Of a stretch of DNA of 64,000 nt, positions 26,917-35,914 are shown one piece after another. Below the pieces are notes generated by a model. It did no database searches. It saw only the letters and a list, made by a program, of their open reading frames with translations, and was not told where the DNA came from. Each line of letters opens with the position of its first letter. Positions within the stretch are counted from its first letter, which is position 1. The stretch is from Shewanella litorisediminis (GTDB taxonomy: Bacteria > Pseudomonadota > Gammaproteobacteria > Enterobacterales > Shewanellaceae): assembly GCF_016834455.1 (NCBI RefSeq), contig NZ_CP069213.1:1798501-1862500 (forward strand). The letters run 5' to 3'. A program made the translations under genes and the position numbers.

Positions 26917-27489
26917 ATGAAGCCGATGTCGAAGGTGATGGCAAGGTCATCATGGATAACACCACTTAAACTCGCAGCGGTCTTGGGGCTCTTTTTCCAG
27001 ACTGCCGGGGCCAATGAATTTCGCAGTGGTCCTGTTATTCAGGGCTATGGTGAGGTGGCCAGCCGGGTTAAGCAAACCTACCCGGTCCCCAAGGATCAAC
27101 GTTTTAAAGTGGTATTTGATCTGGCAACGCAGAGCGAAGAGGGCAAGATAAACCCCGGCATTGATAGCCTGGCACGTTTTATCAATATGCATGCTGCATC
27201 AGGGGTTGATCCCAACAATATTCAGCTCGCACTTGTGGTACACGGCAAGGCGGTTTTCGATGTGCTGTCGGACGATGCGCATTTCAAAAAGCTTGCCCGG
27301 GGCAATGCCCAGGCAAAGCTGCTCAAAGCGCTCTTGGATAACGGCGTTCGCGTTATGGTGTGCGGGCAAACGGCTGCTCATTTGGGTGTAGACAACAACA
27401 TGTTGTTGCCCGGCGTTGAAATGTCCCTTTCTGCCATGACGGCCCATGCCGTCCTTGCTCAGCAAGGTTACAGCCAGAATCCATTCTGA
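26917..27489 (+). CDS. DsrE/DsrF-like periplasmic protein
   Basis: This 190-residue protein has an N-terminal signal peptide (hydrophobic core about 15-28, cleavage near AGA-NEF). The mature part has a DsrE-like alpha/beta fold: VVFDLATQ, QLALVVHGKAVFDVL and a conserved MVCGQTA with C149. DsrE family proteins take part in sulfur or persulfide transfer; exported members are poorly characterised. ATG 26917 follows GGGAGG; a TTG at 26905 is less likely. A strong terminator follows. Confidence 0.82.
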   Translation: MKPMSKVMARSSWITPLKLAAVLGLFFQTAGANEFRSGPVIQGYGEVASRVKQTYPVPKDQRFKVVFDLATQSEEGKINPGIDSLARFINMHAASGVDPNNIQLALVVHGKAVFDVLSDDAHFKKLARGNAQAKLLKALLDNGVRVMVCGQTAAHLGVDNNMLLPGVEMSLSAMTAHAVLAQQGYSQNPF

Positions 27490-27507
27490 GGATTGACCAA
27501 TTGGATG

Positions 27508-27535
27508 AACACCGGCTTGGGCCGGTGTTTTATTT
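27508..27535 (+). terminator. Rho-independent terminator after the DsrE-like gene
   Basis: A perfect 9-bp stem AACACCGGC pairs with GCCGGTGTT around TTGG and is followed by TTATTTT. The next 185 bases to 27720 contain nothing I recognise. Confidence 0.9.
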
Positions 27536-27720
27536 TGCCCCAATGGTAAATAGGGCGTCAGCGGAATCTTAAATGTGCCGTGAAGCAGCGGCAATGATGA
27601 TATAGCTGGCTGAAACCGGTAATGGTACTGAATTCGCAGCGTTTTTGAATCACGGGTTATCTGCCCGCACGACAATTATCAGATGCTGAGAAGATGGAGA
27701 AACAAGATGGAATCTCGGAA

Positions 27721-27814
27721 TGGGTTGCGGGAGCCGGATTAGTACTGGGATGTATCCGACGACGACCTTCGACTCTTTTTAGAGAGTGAGCCCGACGAGC
27801 TGGCATGCTGCGTC
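27721..27814 (-). pseudogene. Decayed initiator tRNA copy 1 (most distal)
   Basis: On the minus strand this reads as a tRNA-fMet copy that has lost about 10 bases of its 5' acceptor strand. The anticodon loop is replaced by a longer segment that forms an ACTCT/AGAGT hairpin, and it has an insertion in the T-arm. The 3' CCA has become CCC. The D-arm and the 3' acceptor strand still match the intact copies. It cannot be a working tRNA. Confidence 0.75.
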
Positions 27815-27852
27815 CGATTCTGTGCAATCAGTTTTGATTTGTCACTGAGGAA

Positions 27853-27949
27853 TGGGTTGCGGGAGCCGGGTTAGTACTGGGCGGGCATCCGCCGACGACC
27901 TTCGACTCTTTTTTTAGAGAGTGAGCACCACGAGCTAACATGCTGCGTC
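27853..27949 (-). pseudogene. Decayed initiator tRNA copy 2
   Basis: This is a second copy with the same defects as the neighbouring decayed one, 132 bases away: the same loss of the 5' acceptor strand, the same replacement in the anticodon arm (two T longer) and the same T-arm insertion, here capable of a GGCGG/CCGCC hairpin. Shared changes mean that the defects arose before the unit was duplicated. Confidence 0.75.
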
Positions 27950-27988
27950 CGATTCGGAGCTATCAGTTTTGATTTGTCACTGAGGAAT

Positions 27989-28065
<77 letters not shown>

Positions 28066-28113
28066 TCCGATTTGAATGCTGCTTGTTTTGAGTCTTTCTG
28101 TCAGCCAGAAAGT

Positions 28114-28190
<77 letters not shown>

Positions 28191-28238
28191 TCCGATTTGT
28201 ATGCTGTTTATTTTGAGCCTTTCTGTCAGCCAGAAAGT

Positions 28239-28315
<77 letters not shown>

Positions 28316-28374
28316 TCCGATTTTTTTACTTCATTCGAGAGGCTGTTTCAGCCCTCTGCGTCGAAGCGGGGCGA

Positions 28375-28403
28375 ACTATAACTATCCTGTAATCCAATTA
28401 CAA
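28375..28403 (-). promoter_or_regulatory. Promoter of the initiator tRNA array
   Basis: On the minus strand, a -35 TTGTAA (28403-28398) is separated by exactly 17 bases from a -10 TATAGT (28380-28375). A GC-rich discriminator (TCGCCCCGC) follows, typical of stable-RNA promoters under stringent control. Confidence 0.75.
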
Positions 28404-28557
28404 GGGAAATTCCTGCTTTTGTGTGTGACTGCCCAAATATCCTGCGATGTGGGGTTAAATTGACCCGATATTTGCGATGGGGGAGGATAAAGCCCGCTGG
28501 ATGGTCAAAAAGGCGGCGCAAACCCAAGATTGCTTATCTTTTAAAGTGTCGAGCGGG

Positions 28558-28563
28558 TATAAT
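28558..28563 (+). promoter_or_regulatory. Candidate -10 element for rlmL
   Basis: A perfect TATAAT lies 34 bases before the rlmL start. The matching -35 (TATCTT at 28535-28540) is weak. Confidence 0.45.
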
Positions 28564-28597
28564 ATGCCCTTTGATTTTTCTGCAGGCGTAACTTTTC

Positions 28598-30724
28598 ATG
28601 TTTAACTTTTTTGCTGCCGCCCCAAAGGGCTTTGAATATGCACTGGCCAAAGAATTGGAAACACTTGGCGCAGAGAACGTGCGCGAAAGCGTCGCTGGCG
28701 TGTATTTCAGTGCCACCCTGGCGCAAGGCTATCAAATTACCCTGTGGACACGCCTGGCCAGTCGCATAGTACTTATTCTCTTTACCGGCGAATGTCAGAG
28801 TGCCGAACAGCTCTATAACGCCGCTTACACCATCGATTGGCCATCACACTTCAATAATCGCAACACCTTCAGTATCGATTTTCACGGTACCGGCGGCTTT
28901 ATCAATAACAGCCAGTTTGGCGCGCTGAAAATCAAAGATGCCGTGGTAGACAGATTCCGTGATGATGATTTGAGTCGCCCGGATGTGGTTAAAGGCCATC
29001 CCGACATCCGTATCGATGCCCACTATGGCCGCGGTAAAATCACCATTGGGATTAACTTCTCCGGCCCAGCACTGCACCAGCGTGGCTATCGTGGTAACAC
29101 CGGTGAAGCACCGTTGAAAGAAAATCTCGCCGCCAACATGCTGTATCGCAGTGGCTGGGCCGACAATCCCGTGACCCTGCTGGATCCTTTCTGTGGCAGC
29201 GGTACCGTGCTGATTGAGGCTGCGATGATGGCCTGTGATATTGCCCCGGGTCTGATGCGTGAGCGGTTTGGATTTGAATATTGGCGCAGACATGATGGGG
29301 CCGTCTGGCAACAGGTGCTTGACGAAGCCAAGGCCCGCGCTTCCCTCGGTAAAACCCGTTGCCAGCTTAAGTTTTATGGCTCCGATATAGATTCGCGGGT
29401 GGTCGCGCTGGCCAAACGCAATGCGAACAGTGCCGGGGTGTTCGATTTTATCGACTTTAAAGTGGCCAATGCCCTGAATCTTGATCCGCCGGTGGCAGAG
29501 GGTATGGTGCTGACCAACCCGCCGTATGGTGAGCGTATGGGTAACGTCACCAGCTTGCTGCAGCTCTATTTCCAGCTAGGTGAAAAGTTCAAGCAGAGCT
29601 ATGGTGGTTGGAAGCTTGGTTTGCTGTGCAGCGATATGGAGCTGGTATCGTCACTCAAACTCAAAGCAGACAAACAGATGAAGATGTACAACGGCGCCCT
29701 GGAATGTGCCTTTAATCTGTATACCTTGCATGCCACCAGTACCCGTCGCGATATTCCTGTGGATACCACGGGGCAGGGCGGCGAAATCGCTGCACCTTTT
29801 GCCAATCGCTTGAAGAAAAACCTCAAGCAGCTGGAGAAATGGGCCAAGCGTGAAGGCATCGACAGCTATCGTTTGTACGATGCCGATATCCCCGAATACA
29901 ACGTTGCGGTCGACAGATACCTGGATTACGTGGTGGTGCAGGAATACGCTGCGCCTTCTGCTATTCCCGAGTCAGTAACCAAAAGACGCCTGACCGATGT
30001 ACTGCTCGCCCTGCCGCGTGCGCTTGGCATTGACCCGGACAAGATAGTGCTCAAAACCCGTGAGCGTCAGAAGGGCACCAATCAGTATCAAAAGCTGGAT
30101 GGCGAAAAGCTTGAGCTTGTGACCACCGAGTATGGCTGCAGCTTTAAGCTGAACCTCACCGACTATCTGGACACCGGGTTGTTCCTAGACCACAGGTTGA
30201 CCCGCAAACTGGTGGGTGAAAAGGCCAAAAACAGAGACGTGCTCAACCTCTTTGCCTATACAGGCAGTGCGTCTGTGCACGCAGGTAAAGGTGGCGCCAA
30301 GTCGGTCACCACGGTGGATATGTCCAATACCTATCTCAACTGGGCCAAAGACAACTTTATGTTGAACGGTCTGATTGGACGTCAATATCAGTTTGAACAG
30401 GCCGACTGTCTGCAGTGGATCCGCGATTGCGAAAGGCAGTTTGACCTGATTTTTATCGACCCGCCCACTTTCTCAAACTCGAAGCGGATGGAAGACTCCT
30501 TTGATGTACAGCGTGACCACGTTCATTTGCTGGCATCCCTGAAAAAGCTGTTGCGTCCTGGCGGTGAAATTGTGTTCTCCAACAATAAACGCAAGTTCAA
30601 AATGGATATGGAAGCCCTCGCAGCGGCGGGCCTTAGAGCGGTGAACATTGACGACAGAGTGTTGCCAATGGACTATGCCCGCAATCCGCAGATCCATAAC
30701 TGCTGGGTCGTGACCCATGGCTGA
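28598..30724 (+). CDS. rlmL: Bifunctional 23S rRNA methyltransferase RlmKL
   Basis: This 708-residue enzyme carries two methyltransferases in one chain: the N-terminal half makes m2G2445 and the C-terminal half m7G2069 of 23S rRNA during 50S assembly. A THUMP domain covers about residues 45-155. The first catalytic motif is NPPYGERMG at 307-315 and the second is [11 protein letters not shown] from D621. Length matches E. coli RlmL (702). It overlaps the next gene by 8 bases and heads a group with uup, as in E. coli. Confidence 0.96.
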   Translation: MFNFFAAAPKGFEYALAKELETLGAENVRESVAGVYFSATLAQGYQITLWTRLASRIVLILFTGECQSAEQLYNAAYTIDWPSHFNNRNTFSIDFHGTGGFINNSQFGALKIKDAVVDRFRDDDLSRPDVVKGHPDIRIDAHYGRGKITIGINFSGPALHQRGYRGNTGEAPLKENLAANMLYRSGWADNPVTLLDPFCGSGTVLIEAAMMACDIAPGLMRERFGFEYWRRHDGAVWQQVLDEAKARASLGKTRCQLKFYGSDIDSRVVALAKRNANSAGVFDFIDFKVANALNLDPPVAEGMVLTNPPYGERMGNVTSLLQLYFQLGEKFKQSYGGWKLGLLCSDMELVSSLKLKADKQMKMYNGALECAFNLYTLHATSTRRDIPVDTTGQGGEIAAPFANRLKKNLKQLEKWAKREGIDSYRLYDADIPEYNVAVDRYLDYVVVQEYAAPSAIPESVTKRRLTDVLLALPRALGIDPDKIVLKTRERQKGTNQYQKLDGEKLELVTTEYGCSFKLNLTDYLDTGLFLDHRLTRKLVGEKAKNRDVLNLFAYTGSASVHAGKGGAKSVTTVDMSNTYLNWAKDNFMLNGLIGRQYQFEQADCLQWIRDCERQFDLIFIDPPTFSNSKRMEDSFDVQRDHVHLLASLKKLLRPGGEIVFSNNKRKFKMDMEALAAAGLRAVNIDDRVLPMDYARNPQIHNCWVVTHG

Positions 30725-30944
30725 GTTTGTGTTGTACCACACCGATGGTTGTCACCTGTGCCATTTGGCCGAAGCGCTGCTGCAAGAGGCCGGGGTGACT
30801 TGCGTGATGGTGGATATTTGTGATGATGAGTCGCTTGCTGAGCGTTATGGAGTGCGTATCCCCGTACTTTTACGTAAGCAGGACGGCGCCGAGCTCGGTT
30901 GGCCGTTTGAACTTGTCGATGTGACCTCTTTTACAGGAGTCTGA
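30717..30944 (+). CDS. Glutaredoxin-like (DUF836 type) protein
   Basis: This 75-residue protein has a thioredoxin-fold start with CHLC (C12, C15) after a short strand, and a RIPVLLR segment with the cis-Pro, as in small glutaredoxin-like proteins of the DUF836 family. It probably acts as a thiol-disulfide reductant; its partner is unknown. It overlaps the end of rlmL by 8 bases and is followed by uup after one base, so the three genes form a tightly coupled operon. Confidence 0.85.
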   Translation: MAEFVLYHTDGCHLCHLAEALLQEAGVTCVMVDICDDESLAERYGVRIPVLLRKQDGAELGWPFELVDVTSFTGV

Positions 30945-30945
30945 T

Positions 30946-32862
30946 GTGAGTCTTGTTCGTATCACCAATGGCTCTTTGGCCTATGGCTATGTTCCCTTAT
31001 TGAAAAACGCCGACCTCAGCATCGAAGCCGGCGAGCGTGTGTGTATTGTCGGCCGTAACGGTGCCGGTAAGTCCAGCTTGCTCAAAATTCTGGATGGTGA
31101 AGTGCATCTGGATGACGGTGAGCTGAATCTGGCAACTGACGTGCGTATCAGCCGTTTGCAGCAAGACCCGCCCAAGGCGGAGTCCGGCAGTGTTTACAGC
31201 TACATCTCCCAGGGCCTGAAAGAGGCCGGTGAAGTGCTGGAGCGCTACCATCAACTGTCCCATGACCTGGCAACCGCCGATGCGACCATGCAAACGCGTA
31301 TGCTCAAGGAAATGGAAACGCTGCAGGCCAAGCTTGACCATTTGAATGGCTGGCAGCTGGATAGCCGAATTCAGGCCCACTGTGTGCGCCTGGGGCTGGA
31401 TCCCGATAAGCCGCTCAGCGAACTTTCCGGTGGGTGGCAGCGTAAAGTCGCTCTGGCCAGAGCCCTGGTGAGCGAGCCTGAACTCTTGCTGCTCGATGAG
31501 CCAACAAACCATTTGGATATCGATACCATCGAGTGGCTCGAGCAGTTTTTGCTGAGCTACAAAGGTGCCATCGTCTTTATCAGTCACGACCGTGGCTTTA
31601 TCAACCGCATGGCCACTCGAATCCTCGATTTGGATCGTGGCATAGTCACTTCCTGGCCCGGCACCTATCAGGCGTACCTTGAAGGCAAGGCCGAATGGCT
31701 CAGACACGAAGCAGAAGCCAATGCTCAGTTTGATAAAAAACTGGCCGAGGAAGAAGTGTGGATCCGCCAGGGGATCAAGGCTCGTCGCACCCGTAACGAA
31801 GGCAGGGTGAGGGCACTCAAGGCACTGCGAATGGAGCGCTCTGAGCGACTCAATCGCCAGGGGAACGTGCGCATGAACGTCGCTGAAGGCGAGCGCAGCG
31901 GCAAGCTGGTGTTTGATGTCAGCGAGCTGAATTACAACCTGGCTGATAAAGATTTGGTGCGGGATTTTTCGGTGAGCGTGATGCGCGGTGACCGTATTGC
32001 ACTGATTGGTCCCAATGGCTGTGGCAAGTCGACTCTCATTAAATTGCTGATAGGTCAACTTGAGCCCCAGTCCGGTAACATCAAAACCGGTACCAAACTG
32101 GAAGTTGCTTATTTTGACCAATACCGCGAAAACCTCGACGAAGAGAAAACCGTTGAAGAAAACGTCGGTGACGGCAAACAAACGGTCACGGTCAATGGCC
32201 GCGATCGTCATATTTTAAGCTACCTGCAGGACTTTTTGTTTTCACCCGCGCGGGCCCGCACGCCGGTGAAAGCCCTCTCCGGTGGTGAGAAAAACCGTCT
32301 GCTGCTGGCAAGGCTGCTGCTACGGCCTGCCAACCTCATCATTCTCGATGAGCCCACCAACGATTTGGACATCGAAACCCTGGAGCTGCTCGAGTCCATG
32401 TTGACTGAATACGATGGCACCTTGCTTATTGTCAGTCACGATCGGGCCTTTATCGACAATACCGTTACCAGCAGCTGGTGGTTTACCGGTAATGGCCGCT
32501 GGGCCGAATATGTGGGCGGTTATCAGGATGCTGTCGACCAGGGTGCACGATTCTATACAGAGGCGGCGGAACCTGACGGGCAAAAGAGTGTCCAAGCTCA
32601 GGCGCCTGTGGTAAAACAGCAAGCTGATGTAAAAACGCAAAAGAAACTCTCTTATAAATTGCAGCGGGAGCTGGATACCCTGCCTGAGTTGATGGAAGCC
32701 CTCGAGGCCGATATCGCAGCGCTGCAACAGGAAGTGAATCAGCCGGAGTTTTACGCTCAGGCACAGGATACGGTTAACGCGCGGCTGGCACTGCTGGGCG
32801 AAAAAGAACAGCAATTGGACGTTTACTTCGAGCGTTGGGAAGAACTCGAGTCAATGAAGTAA
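30946..32862 (+). CDS. uup: ABC-F ATPase Uup
   Basis: This 638-residue cytoplasmic ABC-F protein has two ATPase domains in one chain (Walker A GRNGAGKSS near 37-45 and GPNGCGKST near 355-363; signature LSGG in both), joined by a charged linker, with a C-terminal coiled coil (about 565-638) that binds DNA in E. coli Uup. ABC-F proteins act on the ribosome; Uup is also linked to precise transposon excision. The start is a GTG with AGGAG six bases upstream; the overlapping ATG at 30944 is out of frame. Confidence 0.95.
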   Translation: MSLVRITNGSLAYGYVPLLKNADLSIEAGERVCIVGRNGAGKSSLLKILDGEVHLDDGELNLATDVRISRLQQDPPKAESGSVYSYISQGLKEAGEVLERYHQLSHDLATADATMQTRMLKEMETLQAKLDHLNGWQLDSRIQAHCVRLGLDPDKPLSELSGGWQRKVALARALVSEPELLLLDEPTNHLDIDTIEWLEQFLLSYKGAIVFISHDRGFINRMATRILDLDRGIVTSWPGTYQAYLEGKAEWLRHEAEANAQFDKKLAEEEVWIRQGIKARRTRNEGRVRALKALRMERSERLNRQGNVRMNVAEGERSGKLVFDVSELNYNLADKDLVRDFSVSVMRGDRIALIGPNGCGKSTLIKLLIGQLEPQSGNIKTGTKLEVAYFDQYRENLDEEKTVEENVGDGKQTVTVNGRDRHILSYLQDFLFSPARARTPVKALSGGEKNRLLLARLLLRPANLIILDEPTNDLDIETLELLESMLTEYDGTLLIVSHDRAFIDNTVTSSWWFTGNGRWAEYVGGYQDAVDQGARFYTEAAEPDGQKSVQAQAPVVKQQADVKTQKKLSYKLQRELDTLPELMEALEADIAALQQEVNQPEFYAQAQDTVNARLALLGEKEQQLDVYFERWEELESMK

Positions 32863-32889
32863 ACCAATGATAATTATGGGAAGTTATTA

Positions 32890-34767
32890 ATGAAGTTACA
32901 GTTGGAAAAGGCATTGTCCCTGGTGGCTGTTGGTGTGCTCGGGGTACTTGGAAGTGCTCAGGCTGCTCCGGTTTACGAAATCAAAAACATCGAAAACTAC
33001 GATCTTCAAGGCACTCTGGAAGGAACCCGCAATGGTTACGCCATGGGTGTCAACGACAACAACGAATTGGTTGGGATCTCCAAGGGCCGCAAGAAGTTGT
33101 CCACTGATGACGTGGAAGGTGGCATCATCGACAGTGATGATGGGATTGCCGACGAAGAGCAAATCACCTATTCGGTAGTGTTGCCAATTGTTGCCAACAA
33201 CTTTACCTTTACCGCTGCCGCCAACGGCGCTGAAGGTGCCTGGGTGCCAACCTTCGAAAGCATCAATGGCACCACACCGCCCAAAGACACAGATCTGAGT
33301 GTTCCCGAGACCATCAACTCGATAGATACCTTCTACTACGGCATTTCCGATGAGGGTGTTAAAGTCGGTGCAACCACAGGTCCTGAGAAAACGCTAGATT
33401 ATACAGGCTCTTCTGACACTCAAGAGTATTGGTACTACCGGGACTTTGAATTACGTGGCGTGGCTAAAACTGCCAGCGGCGATGTTGCCCTGTTGCCACC
33501 CTATGTGGAATACACCAGCACCAAGGAAGGTGAGTCTGACAAGAAGGTCTACGTCGGTGGTTCTTCTGCTGCCACAGCCGTGTCGGGTAACCTGATTGCC
33601 GGTTATGCCAGCACTGACATCAGTCGCTATGGCGGTGAGCGTGTACAGGCCTGTTTGGATAACGCCAGTGCTGAAGGTGCTCTGCCAGTGGATATCTGCG
33701 TGCAGATTGAGCAATATCCCAACTCTGCCGGTACCCGAAACGTGCAGTATCAGACCCGCGCCTATGTGTGGCAGCTGGATAACGACACAGTGACAGGTAC
33801 TGAATTGCCACTGGGTCTGACACCCGCTGCAGATTCAACTCTCACTTATACAGCGCAGGGACTTGGCATCAATGCCGAAGGGACTGTGGTGGGGCGCTCC
33901 CATGTAAACCGTAACGGGAACGAAGATTATTTCCGTATGGATGCCGCATTCTGGACTCGTAAGCAGGATGGCAGCTATGAGTACCATTGGGTGCCCGTAA
34001 TCAATGTTGATGATGTCCAGAGCTCCATTGCATACGATGTCAACGACAATGGCATCCTGGTGGGTTCTTATCGCAGTTTCATTCAGGGATATCAGCGCGA
34101 CAAGTTCTTCTATTTTGATACCAAGGCGGCAGATGCCAAGCCTGTGGTGCCATACGATTTCTACAGTACCCCGTCAGATCTTTCCAGCCGTGCCAAGAGC
34201 ATCAATAACAAGGGGCAGGTAGTCGGTTATATCGAAACCACCCACGAGAAGGAAAAGCCACGTCCCAAGGCTGGCTTCCTGTTTGATATGAACGCGGCAG
34301 AGGGGGGCGAGTTCTCCAATCTTAATAACCTGCTGACCTGTGAGTCGAAGGGTTTTGAGCAGGGCAGTGAAGGTAAATGGCAACGCCATCAGATCGAAGT
34401 CGTAGACGGCAGTGGTAAGACCCTGACCTACAGCGCCGATATCCAGATTGTTGAAGCCAACAGTATCAATGAAGCGGGCGTTATTGTGGGTACAGCCTTT
34501 GTGCGCAAACCGGTTTACAAGGTTGATGACAAAGGTCTGCCAGTGGTCGAAAACGGCAAGTTTGTGTTCGAACTGGATGGCAATGGGAATCCGGTGACGT
34601 CTTATCTGCCGCGTGCTGTGGTGCTGGAACCGGCAGGCAGTGGTGCGGTGGCTTGTACCGAAGTGGATGAAAACACCGGTGGCGAAAAATATGAGCGTCA
34701 GGGTGCCGCCAGTCTGTTCGCTTTACTGTTGCTGCCATTGGTTTGGCTCCGTCGCCGGGTACGCTAA
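32890..34767 (+). CDS. DUF3466 family exported protein
   Basis: This 625-residue protein has a signal peptide ending AQAA near residue 26. The body has repeated GVNDNNELVG, GINAEGTVVG, DVNDNGILVG, SINNKGQVVG and SINEAGVIVG units, the HAF-like repeats of the DUF3466 family, which suggest a beta-propeller. The C-terminus ends with a hydrophobic helix followed by LRRRVR, resembling the GlyGly-CTERM/rhombosortase sorting tail of Shewanella and Vibrio, though a clear Gly-Gly is not present. It sits where E. coli has pqiABC. Function unknown. Confidence 0.85.
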   Translation: MKLQLEKALSLVAVGVLGVLGSAQAAPVYEIKNIENYDLQGTLEGTRNGYAMGVNDNNELVGISKGRKKLSTDDVEGGIIDSDDGIADEEQITYSVVLPIVANNFTFTAAANGAEGAWVPTFESINGTTPPKDTDLSVPETINSIDTFYYGISDEGVKVGATTGPEKTLDYTGSSDTQEYWYYRDFELRGVAKTASGDVALLPPYVEYTSTKEGESDKKVYVGGSSAATAVSGNLIAGYASTDISRYGGERVQACLDNASAEGALPVDICVQIEQYPNSAGTRNVQYQTRAYVWQLDNDTVTGTELPLGLTPAADSTLTYTAQGLGINAEGTVVGRSHVNRNGNEDYFRMDAAFWTRKQDGSYEYHWVPVINVDDVQSSIAYDVNDNGILVGSYRSFIQGYQRDKFFYFDTKAADAKPVVPYDFYSTPSDLSSRAKSINNKGQVVGYIETTHEKEKPRPKAGFLFDMNAAEGGEFSNLNNLLTCESKGFEQGSEGKWQRHQIEVVDGSGKTLTYSADIQIVEANSINEAGVIVGTAFVRKPVYKVDDKGLPVVENGKFVFELDGNGNPVTSYLPRAVVLEPAGSGAVACTEVDENTGGEKYERQGAASLFALLLLPLVWLRRRVR

Positions 34768-34785
34768 AACCAGCAATCAAAAATC

Positions 34786-34810
34786 AGGGGCCTTAGTGGC
34801 CCCTTTTTTT
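34786..34810 (+). terminator. Rho-independent terminator after DUF3466
   Basis: The stem AGGGGCC pairs with GGCCCCT around TTAGT and is followed by a run of T residues. Confidence 0.93.
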
Positions 34811-34942
34811 CTTCACTGTCTCAATAGCTTAATATTTACTCGGTAAAATCGAGTGTTTTTTTGATTGATCTCGTCTCTGAAAAGTTCTATTTCTACAGGT
34901 GAAGCTGTTGCTTCTTGTTTATGTAGAACAGAGGACGCTTGC

Positions 34943-35119
34943 ATGAAGAGACAAAAAAGAGATCGCTTGGACAGAGCTTTTGCTAAGGGCTTTCAGGCCG
35001 GAGTGGGTGGTCGTTCAAAGGAGATGTGCCCCTATTCCAATCTTGATTCGCGTTCACAATGGCTGGGAGGCTGGCGCGAGGGGGTAGATGGCCGAATAAC
35101 CGGACTCTTTACCAAGTAA
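34943..35119 (+). CDS. rmf: Ribosome modulation factor RMF
   Basis: This 58-residue basic protein matches RMF, which dimerises 70S ribosomes into inactive 100S particles in stationary phase. The conserved start MKRQKRDRLDRAFAKGF and core GRSKEMCPY and SQWLGGWREG are plain. ATG 34943 follows GAGGA; an in-frame extension upstream lacks similarity. The rmf-fabA-ycbZ neighbourhood is as in E. coli, except that rmf and fabA are convergent here as there, with facing terminators. Confidence 0.96.
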   Translation: MKRQKRDRLDRAFAKGFQAGVGGRSKEMCPYSNLDSRSQWLGGWREGVDGRITGLFTK

Positions 35120-35137
35120 TCACGTAATGCAGCTACT

Positions 35138-35164
35138 TGCCCTCCCTGAAAAGAGGGCATTTTT
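35138..35164 (+). terminator. Terminator after rmf
   Basis: The stem TGCCCTC pairs with GAGGGCA around CCTGAAAA and is followed by TTTTTG. Confidence 0.87.
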
Positions 35165-35273
35165 GTGCCTGCCGGGCAGTGTCGTGGTTTCGGCAAGGTG
35201 CGACACAGCTCAAGAAGAAAGCGACTGGGTCTGGCCAAGCGTACCAAGGTAGACATGGAAGCCGCGCAGGCAC

Positions 35274-35302
35274 AAATAAAAACACCGGCATAAGCCGGTG
35301 TT
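35274..35302 (-). terminator. Terminator after fabA
   Basis: A perfect 9-bp stem AACACCGGC pairs with GCCGGTGTT around ATAA. On the minus strand it is followed by TTTTATTTG, closing the fabA transcript, which converges on rmf. Confidence 0.88.
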
Positions 35303-35320
35303 GTCGTTTTTGTATCTGGC

Positions 35321-35836
35321 TCAGAAGGTGGAGGTATCGGTAAACACACCCACTTTCAGATCGGTGGCGGAATAGATTTCACGGCCGTCCACTTCCAGAG
35401 TTGCATCGGCAATGCCCATCACAAGCTTACGGTGAATGGTGCGCTTGATATTGAGCTTGTAGGTCACTTTCTTGGCGCCTGGCAGCACCTGACCGGTAAA
35501 TTTAACTTCACCCACACCCAGGGCTCGACCTTTGCCCTGAGCGCCTTCCCATGCGAGGAAGAAACCCACCAACTGCCACATGGCATCAAGGCCAAGACAA
35601 CCCGGCATCACAGGATCTTCAACGAAGTGGCAACCAAAGAACCAGAGATCCGGATTAATATCCAGCTCTGCTACTATTTCTCCTTTGCCAAAGGCGCCGC
35701 CGTTGTCGTTAATGGTCACGACGCGATCGATCATCAGCATGTTGTCCACGGGCAGACGGGGAGAATTTTTGCCAAGAAGCTCGCCATGGCCGCAGGCGAT
35801 CAGTTCTTCTTTGGTGTAGCTGTTTGCTTTAGTCAT
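35321..35836 (-). CDS. fabA: 3-hydroxydecanoyl-ACP dehydratase/isomerase FabA
   Basis: This 171-residue cytoplasmic enzyme dehydrates 3-hydroxydecanoyl-ACP and isomerises the product to the cis-3 form, starting anaerobic unsaturated fatty acid synthesis. The active-site residues H70 (in [12 protein letters not shown]) and D84 (in GLDAMWQ) are at the same numbers as in E. coli. The start at 35836 gives the usual MTK beginning; a longer in-frame reading would run through the operator. A FabR-like site lies 40 bases upstream and a terminator 19 bases downstream. Confidence 0.97.
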   Translation of the reverse strand: MTKANSYTKEELIACGHGELLGKNSPRLPVDNMLMIDRVVTINDNGGAFGKGEIVAELDINPDLWFFGCHFVEDPVMPGCLGLDAMWQLVGFFLAWEGAQGKGRALGVGEVKFTGQVLPGAKKVTYKLNIKRTIHRKLVMGIADATLEVDGREIYSATDLKVGVFTDTSTF

Positions 35837-35876
35837 TGTAATAGTTACCACTCCATCATTAAGAGTGCCAAAGATT

Positions 35877-35894
35877 AGCGAACACCTGTACGCC
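35877..35894. promoter_or_regulatory. FabR operator upstream of fabA
   Basis: AGCGAACACCTGTACGCC, read on the fabA strand as GGCGTACAGGTGTTCGCT, differs from the E. coli fabA/fabB FabR box (AGCGTACA-N-GTGTTCGCT) only at the first base. FabR represses unsaturated fatty acid synthesis in response to acyl-thioester composition. Confidence 0.85.
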
Positions 35895-35914
35895 AAACAA
35901 GTCCAACCACCGAT

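Noticed and set aside
30997..32211. A 404-codon minus-strand reading inside uup
   Set aside because: Antisense shadow of the ABC-F gene, with no ribosome binding site and no family resemblance.
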